Positions 57,431 to 64,000 of a DNA stretch of 64,000 nt are shown here, piece by piece. Position 1 is the stretch's first letter. The number at the start of each line of letters is the position of its first letter. The DNA comes from Pseudonocardia humida. Its GTDB lineage: Bacteria; Actinomycetota; Actinomycetes; Mycobacteriales; Pseudonocardiaceae. The notes under the pieces are model-generated. The model had not been told where the DNA came from and searched no databases. It saw only the letters and a list, made by a program, of their open reading frames with translations. The stretch is from assembly GCF_023898865.1 (NCBI RefSeq), contig NZ_JAGSOV010000011.1, forward strand, positions 124,001 through 188,000, given 5' to 3'. A program made the translations under genes and the position numbers.

Positions 57431-58926
57431 GGGAACCGCTTCCGCAGCTCGGGGCGGTTCAGCTTGCCGCTGCCGGTGCGCGGCAGCGCGTCGACGATCT
57501 CGATGCGCCGCGGCCTGTGCATGCCGCGCAGGTCGGGGTTGGTCGCGCACCACCGCGCGACCTCCTCCGCGGTCAGGTCCGGGCGCCGGGCCACGACCAC
57601 CGCCGTGACCTGCTCGACCCACCGCTCGTGCGCGGTGCCGATGACCGCGACCTCGGCCAGGTCGGGGTGGTCGGCCAGGTGCTCCTCGACCATCTGCGGG
57701 AACACGTTCTCCCCACCTGTGACGATCATGTCGTCGATCCGGTCGACGTAGTAGAGGTAGCCGTCGGCGTCACGGGACATCAGGTCGCCGGTGCGGAACC
57801 AGCCCTCCGACCACTTCTCCGGGGCTTGCAGGCCCCAGTAGCCCGGGGTCACCGCGTCGCCCCGCACCCACAGCTCGCCGACGCCCTCGTCGCCGGGCTC
57901 CAGGTCGGGGCTCCCGTCCACCGGCACGAGCCGGGTGCGCACCACCTGCTCCATCGGCTTGCCCATGGAGTCCGGCCGGCGCGGGTCGCCGGGTGCGTAG
58001 CTCACCACGAGCCCGCTCTGCTCGGTCTGCCCGTAGATCTCCACGCCCTGGATGCCGGTGCCGGCGGCCAGCCGCTCGATGGCCGCGGTGGGGGTGCGCG
58101 AGCCGCCGAACATGCAGATGCGGAACGAGTCGAGCAGCACCGGCTGCTCCGCGGTGCGGTTGCCGACGTCGATCATCATCGTGGAGATCAGCCCGCCGAA
58201 GGTCGGGCGCAGCTGCTGGGCCAGCTCCACCCAGCGCCCGACGTCCCAGCGGGGCATGAAGGTGATCTGCCCGCCGCGCAGCAGCAGTGGCAGGCTCGCC
58301 AGCTGCAGGCCGCCGACGTGGAACAGCGGCATGCAGTTGAGCACGTGGTCGTCCGCGGTGAGCTCGTAGAGGTCGATGACGCCGTCGGCCTCGGCGGTGG
58401 TGTTGCGGTGGGTCTGCCGCACGCCCTTGGGCACGCCGGTGGAGCCCGAGGTGTACATGATCAGGGCGTCGTCCCCGTCGAGCCGCGGGACGACGTCGTG
58501 CACCGGCTCGTGCGCGGCGAGCGCGGCGGCGAAGCCGCCGTCCGACCCGCTGGTCAGGATCTCCGGGCCGGCCCCGTCGAGCAGCGCCTCCAGCCGCTTG
58601 ACGTCGCCGGGCGGGGCGACGAGCCGGGTCACCCCCGAGTCCGTGATCGCGTGCCGCAGCGGGGCGTCGGGAAACAGGTGGTTCAGCGGGACGCCGACCG
58701 CACCGGCCTGCCAGGTGCCGAGCAGCCCGACCAGGTACTCCAGGCAGTTGGGCAGGAAGAACCCGACCCGCTCCCCCGGCGCGACGCCGCTCGCCATGAG
58801 GTGGGCCGCGAACCGCCCGCCCCGCTCGGCGAACTCGCCGTACCGGATCTCGGTGTCGTCCAGGCGCAGGGCGACCCGACCGGCGTGGTCGGCCGCCGCG
58901 CGGCGCAGCAGCGTGGCGATGTTCAT
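57427..58926 (-). CDS. Acyl-CoA synthetase (AMP-forming)
   Basis: A 499-residue ANL-superfamily ligase. The P-loop-like motif is MYTSGSTGVPKGVRQTHRN (near residues 165-182), then GVEIYGQTEQSGLVV, the hinge region GYLYYVDRIDDMIVTGGENVFP, TGDL and the C-terminal catalytic Lys in TGSGKLNR. It activates a carboxylic acid to its CoA thioester. Being next to carboxylase and dehydrogenase genes, it supplies the acyl-CoA of the pathway. ATG 58926 follows GAGGAGG and overlaps the carboxylase stop. Confidence 0.92.
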   Translation of the reverse strand: MNIATLLRRAAADHAGRVALRLDDTEIRYGEFAERGGRFAAHLMASGVAPGERVGFFLPNCLEYLVGLLGTWQAGAVGVPLNHLFPDAPLRHAITDSGVTRLVAPPGDVKRLEALLDGAGPEILTSGSDGGFAAALAAHEPVHDVVPRLDGDDALIMYTSGSTGVPKGVRQTHRNTTAEADGVIDLYELTADDHVLNCMPLFHVGGLQLASLPLLLRGGQITFMPRWDVGRWVELAQQLRPTFGGLISTMMIDVGNRTAEQPVLLDSFRICMFGGSRTPTAAIERLAAGTGIQGVEIYGQTEQSGLVVSYAPGDPRRPDSMGKPMEQVVRTRLVPVDGSPDLEPGDEGVGELWVRGDAVTPGYWGLQAPEKWSEGWFRTGDLMSRDADGYLYYVDRIDDMIVTGGENVFPQMVEEHLADHPDLAEVAVIGTAHERWVEQVTAVVVARRPDLTAEEVARWCATNPDLRGMHRPRRIEIVDALPRTGSGKLNRPELRKRFP

Positions 58927-60893
58927 GCGTCCTCCTCGCCCGGTCCACCCACGACGGCGAGCACCTGGCCGGTGTCCACCTGGTCGCCCGCCGCGACCGC
59001 GATCCCGGAGACGACGCCGTCGACCGGGGCGACGACCGTGTGCTCCATCTTCATCGCCTCCAGCACCACCAGCGCCTGCCCGGCGGCGACCGCATCGCCC
59101 TCGGCGGCCAGCACCCGCACGACGCCCCCGGGCATCGGGGCGAGCAGCGAGCCGGCGTGCGCGACGGCGTTCGGGTCGGCGAAGCGCGGCACCTCGGCCA
59201 GCGCCGTCGAGCCGTCCGGGCCGTCGACGAAGGACCAGCCGGGCACGCGGTGCACCGAGTAGGTCCGCCGCACGCCGTCGACCTCCAGCGCGACGGCGTC
59301 CGGCGCGGCGCTGAGCAGGCGGACCGGCAGCGGCTCGCCGTCGACGGCGACCTCCGGCCCGCCGCGGCGGAACGCGTAGGCGACCTGCAGGGTGCGCTCG
59401 CCGAGCGCGTAGGCGACCCGCTGCGGGGTGCCGCCGACGTTGCGCCAGCCCGACGGGACACCGGCCAGCACCGGCGCCGCGGCCCGGTTGCCCGCCTGGG
59501 CGGCGAGCGCGGCGGCCGCGGCGTGCACCCGGGGGTCGGCGGTGGCCGCGCCCAGCGCGGTCGGGTCGTGCCGGGTCAGGTAGCCGGTGTCGGTGCTCCC
59601 GGCCAGGAACTCCGGCTCGCCCAGGACGCCGACCAGCAGGTCGCGGTTGGTCGTCACGCCGTGGATCTCGGCGCGGACCAGCGCCCGGGCGAGCGCGCGG
59701 GCCGCCTCGGTCCGGGTGCGTCCGTGCGCGATGACCTTGGCCAGCATCGGGTCGTAGTGCGGTCCGACCACCGACCCGTCCTCGACGCCGGTGTCCAGCC
59801 GGACGCCGGGCTGCTCGGGCACCCGGAAGCGGTGCAGGGTGCCGGTGGCCGGGAGGAACCCGGCCGGCACGTCCTCGGCGTAGAGCCGCACCTCGATCGC
59901 GTGCCCGTCGATCCGGGCCCCGGTCACCTCCGGGGGCAGCGGGGCGCCCTCGGCCACCCGCAGCTGCAGCGCCACCAGGTCGAGCCCGGTGACCAGCTCG
60001 GTGACCGGGTGCTCGACCTGCAGCCGGGTGTTGACCTCCAGGAAGAAGAACCTCCCGTCCTGGTCGAGCACGAACTCCACGGTCCCCGCGCCGCTGTAGC
60101 CGATCGCCTTCCCCGCGGCCACCGCGGCCGCGCCGAGCTCGGCGCGCAGGGCGTCGTCGACGGCGGGCGACGGGCTCTCCTCGACGATCTTCTGGTAGCG
60201 CCGCTGGATCGAGCACTCGCGCTCGAACAGGTGCACGACCTCGCCGTGGGCGTCGCCGACGATCTGCACCTCGACGTGGCGCGGGTCGACCACGAACCGC
60301 TCCAGGAACACCGTCCCGTCACCGAACGCCGACGCGGCCTCGCGCCGCGCGCCCTCGACGGCGTCGGCCAGCTCGGCGGGGTCGTGCACCACCCGCATAC
60401 CCCGCCCGCCGCCGCCGTAGGCCGCCTTGACCAGCACCGGGAACCCGATGTCGGCGGCGATGGCGGCCAGATCGGCACCGTCCCCGACCGTGGCGCCGGG
60501 CAGCACCGGCACGCCGGCCTTCTCCATCAGCGCCTTGGCCTCCAGCTTGGAGCCCATCGCGGCGATCGCGTCCGGGGAGGGCCCGACGAAGACCAGCCCG
60601 GCCGCGGCGCAGGCCCGGGCGAACCCGGCGTTCTCCGACAGGAAGCCGTAGCCGGGGTGCACGGCGTCGGCTCCGGTGGCCCGGGCCGCCTCGACCAGCA
60701 GGTCGGCCCGCAGGTAGGTGTCGGCCGGGGCGGCGCCGGGCAGCCGCACCGCCTCGTCGGCGAGCCGGACGAACGCGGCGTCGGCGTCGGGGTCGGAGTG
60801 CACGGCGACGGTGGCGATGCCCAGCGCGTGCGCGGTGCGCATGATCCGCGCGGCGATCTCGCCGCGGTTGGCGACCAGCAGTTTCGCGATCAC
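58923..60893 (-). CDS. Acyl-CoA carboxylase alpha subunit (biotin carboxylase + BCCP)
   Basis: A 656-residue biotin carboxylase. KLLVANRGEIAARIMRTAHALG (N-terminal), ATP-grasp glycine loop AAYGGGGRGMRVV, FFLEVNTRLQVEHPVTE (active-site RLQVEH) and the C-terminal biotin carrier VVLEAMKMEHTVVAP with the biotinyl Lys. The middle part holds the BT domain typical of 3-methylcrotonyl- or geranyl-CoA carboxylases. GTG start at 60893, 7 bp after the beta-subunit stop. With the beta subunit it carboxylates a branched acyl-CoA. Confidence 0.94.
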   Translation of the reverse strand: MIAKLLVANRGEIAARIMRTAHALGIATVAVHSDPDADAAFVRLADEAVRLPGAAPADTYLRADLLVEAARATGADAVHPGYGFLSENAGFARACAAAGLVFVGPSPDAIAAMGSKLEAKALMEKAGVPVLPGATVGDGADLAAIAADIGFPVLVKAAYGGGGRGMRVVHDPAELADAVEGARREAASAFGDGTVFLERFVVDPRHVEVQIVGDAHGEVVHLFERECSIQRRYQKIVEESPSPAVDDALRAELGAAAVAAGKAIGYSGAGTVEFVLDQDGRFFFLEVNTRLQVEHPVTELVTGLDLVALQLRVAEGAPLPPEVTGARIDGHAIEVRLYAEDVPAGFLPATGTLHRFRVPEQPGVRLDTGVEDGSVVGPHYDPMLAKVIAHGRTRTEAARALARALVRAEIHGVTTNRDLLVGVLGEPEFLAGSTDTGYLTRHDPTALGAATADPRVHAAAAALAAQAGNRAAAPVLAGVPSGWRNVGGTPQRVAYALGERTLQVAYAFRRGGPEVAVDGEPLPVRLLSAAPDAVALEVDGVRRTYSVHRVPGWSFVDGPDGSTALAEVPRFADPNAVAHAGSLLAPMPGGVVRVLAAEGDAVAAGQALVVLEAMKMEHTVVAPVDGVVSGIAVAAGDQVDTGQVLAVVGGPGEEDA

Positions 60894-60900
60894 GTCCGCC

Positions 60901-62499
<1,599 letters not shown>

Positions 62500-62517
62500 C
62501 AGCGCCTCTCCCCCGGC

Positions 62518-63669
62518 TCAGTACGACCGCGGCAGGCCCAGGCTGTGCTGGGCCACGTAGTTCAGGATCATCTCCCGGTTGACCGGCGCGATCCGCAGCA
62601 GCCTGGCCAGTCCCCAGTACGGCAGCAGTCCGAACTCCTGGGACACGCCGTTGCCGCCGTGCGCCTGCACGGCCGCGTCCAGCGCGGCCAGCGCCGCCTC
62701 GGCGGCGGCGTACTTGGCGATGTTCGACGCCTCGCCCGCCGGCAGCCCGTTGTCGTGCAGCCACGCCGCCTTGCGCGCCATCAGCGCGGCCAGCTCGGTC
62801 TCGATCTTCGCATGGGCCAGCGGGTGGGCCACGCCCTGGTGGGCGCCGATGGGCCGGTCCCAGACCCGGCGCTCGTTCGCGTAGCGGGCGGCGCGTCCCA
62901 GGGCGTAGCGGGCGATCCCGACGCCCAGCGCGGCCCCGGTGATCCGCTCCGGGTTGAGCCCGTGGAAGACCTGCCGGAAGCCCTGGCCCTCGGTGCCGAC
63001 CAGCGCCTCGGCGGGCAGCCGGACGCCGTCGAAGTGCAGCGTGAACTGGGCCTCGGGCAGCATCACGTCGACCGGCAGCCGGGTCGTCGTCAGCCCCGGG
63101 GCGTCGGTGGGCACCAGGAACAGCGACAGCCGCGCGGTGCCCGCGTCGTCGCGGCCGGTGCGGGCGACCAGCAGCAGCGCGTCGGCGCCGTCGACGCCGG
63201 AGATGTAGTACTTCTCGCCGTTGACGACCCACTCGGCACCCTCGCGGCGGGCGGTCGTGGCCAGCCGGCGGGTGTTGGAGCCCGCGTCCGGCTCGGTGAT
63301 CGCGAAGACCACCTTCTGCCGCCCGCTCGCCAGCCCGGGCAGCCACTGCTCTCGCTGCTCGTCGGTGCCGTACTCGACCAGGATCTCGGCCGAGATGGCC
63401 GCGGTGACCAGCAGCAGCAGGATCGGCGCCCCGCGGGCCGCGATCTCCTCGCAGACGATCGCCAGCTCGACCAGCCCGCCGCCGCCCCCGCCGTGCTCCT
63501 CCGGGATGTTGACGCCGATGAACCCGGCGTCGCCGAGGGCGTGCCACAGCTCGGTGCACTCCCGGCCCTCGCGGGCGTGTTCGACGTAGTAGGCGCCGCC
63601 GAAGGGGGCCGCCACGGCGCCCACGGCGGCCCGCAGGTCCCGGTGCTCGTCGCTCTCGACGAAGTCCAC
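62518..63669 (-). CDS. Acyl-CoA dehydrogenase
   Basis: A 383-residue flavoenzyme. ALGDAGFIGVNIPEEHGGGGGGLVELAIVCEE, VVFAITEPDAGSNTRRLATTARREGAEWVVNGEKYYISG (FAD and substrate loop), ANERRVWDRPIGAHQGVAHPLA and AVQAHGGNGVSQEFGLLPYW. It starts the pathway by forming an alpha-beta double bond, as AtuD or isovaleryl-CoA dehydrogenase would. GTG 63669 is preferred over the upstream frame start, giving normal length. First gene of the operon, divergent from a TetR regulator. Confidence 0.92.
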   Translation of the reverse strand: MDFVESDEHRDLRAAVGAVAAPFGGAYYVEHAREGRECTELWHALGDAGFIGVNIPEEHGGGGGGLVELAIVCEEIAARGAPILLLLVTAAISAEILVEYGTDEQREQWLPGLASGRQKVVFAITEPDAGSNTRRLATTARREGAEWVVNGEKYYISGVDGADALLLVARTGRDDAGTARLSLFLVPTDAPGLTTTRLPVDVMLPEAQFTLHFDGVRLPAEALVGTEGQGFRQVFHGLNPERITGAALGVGIARYALGRAARYANERRVWDRPIGAHQGVAHPLAHAKIETELAALMARKAAWLHDNGLPAGEASNIAKYAAAEAALAALDAAVQAHGGNGVSQEFGLLPYWGLARLLRIAPVNREMILNYVAQHSLGLPRSY

Positions 63670-63758
63670 GCCGACCCCCGTCCGCCGTTGTGCTCCCGAT
63701 TGTGATTCCGAGTTCACTAGTTCTCGCACGCTACCCCGGCGCCTGCCATGATGGCCAG

Positions 63759-64000
63759 ATGCCGCCCGCGACCGGTTCCCCCGCGCCCGCCGGAGCCCGC
63801 CGCCGCGATCCGGGCCGGCGCGAGCGCATCCTCACCGCGGCCGCCGAGCTGGCCGCGCGGCGCGGCTTCCACACCGTCGGGATGGCCGACATCGGCGCCG
63901 AGGCGGGGATCGTCGGCTCCGGGATCTACCGGCACTTCGACAGCAAGGACGCCATCCTGGTGGCGCTGCTCGACCGGGTCATGGCCCGGCTGCAGGACGG
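63759..64000 (+). CDS. TetR-family regulator, N-terminal part (cut by window end)
   Basis: The first 80 residues are present. After a Pro/Ala/Arg tail, RRERILTAAAELAARRGFHTVGMADIGAEAGIVGSGIYRHFDSKDAILVALL is the complete TetR helix-turn-helix. Divergent from the acyl-CoA operon, so likely its repressor, with an acyl-CoA as effector (AtuR-like). The 89-bp gap contains TTCACTAGTTCTCG near 63710, around a perfect ACTAGT, which is a possible operator but was not resolved into clear arms. The rest of the gene lies outside the window. Confidence 0.9.
   Translation, partial: MPPATGSPAPAGARRRDPGRRERILTAAAELAARRGFHTVGMADIGAEAGIVGSGIYRHFDSKDAILVALLDRVMARLQD

Overview
The window is very GC-rich (about 73-75% by eye), with GTG/TTG starts, ATGA/GTGA gene overlaps and many actinobacterial families: DUF222/HNH 13E12-type proteins, DUF5994, SIGX5-type ECF sigma, STAS/RsbW-type switches, a DtxR/IdeR-type iron box, F420-type LLM oxidoreductase and LexA. 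This points to an actinomycete, plausibly of the Pseudonocardiaceae or a related family; the genus is inference. No rRNA, tRNA, CRISPR array, prophage or intact insertion sequence was seen.

Layout. 1-9 kb: end of a RidA-family gene, two tandem DesK/NarL-type histidine kinases (the second wrecked by an internal deletion), a small membrane protein, an EF-G paralogue behind a short leader ORF, a thioesterase, a DUF1905 gene, a deletion scar joining the 3' ends of an HxlR regulator and a quinone-oxidoreductase gene, and a SufR-like regulator with a small membrane protein. 9-24 kb: housekeeping and metabolic genes (two MFS transporters, bifunctional nuclease, purU, two SDR/Gfo-type dehydrogenases, ECF sigma factor, lspA, AraC/DJ-1 regulator, squalene-cyclase-like protein, lexA), with one low-complexity tract and one broken M23 peptidase gene. 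24.2-32.9 kb: a tightly overlapping cluster holding the enzymes for ADP-D-glycero-D-manno-heptose (gmhB, gmhA, hldE, a second PfkB kinase), a short-chain dehydrogenase and four glycosyltransferases, two of them GT9 (heptosyltransferase family). This is the most interesting locus, because a Gram-positive actinomycete has no LPS core to receive heptose.

33-49 kb: anti-sigma/anti-anti-sigma proteins, a DUF222/HNH gene with a frameshift followed by a 140-bp imperfect inverted repeat, a BASS transporter, LysR regulator with divergent oxidoreductases, a two-component system, an iron ABC importer behind a recognisable iron box, DUF5994, and a second decayed DUF222 gene. 48-54 kb: MFS transporter divergent from a LacI regulator, an endonuclease/phosphatase-family membrane protein, truncated haemoglobin, and a PadR regulator divergent from a beta-lactamase-fold hydrolase with a perfect 39-bp palindrome between them. 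54-64 kb: an eight-gene unit (TetR divergent from acyl-CoA dehydrogenase, carboxylase beta and alpha, acyl-CoA ligase, enoyl-CoA hydratase, TIGR03084 protein and DUF1446/AtuA) resembling acyclic-terpene or branched acyl-CoA catabolism.

Two dispersed repeat families were found by eye: a ~77-bp element at 10966 and (inverted) 46446, and a MSELAS-type element, tandem at 55734-55868 with a diverged relative at 8271-8348, that sits exactly on gene stop codons.
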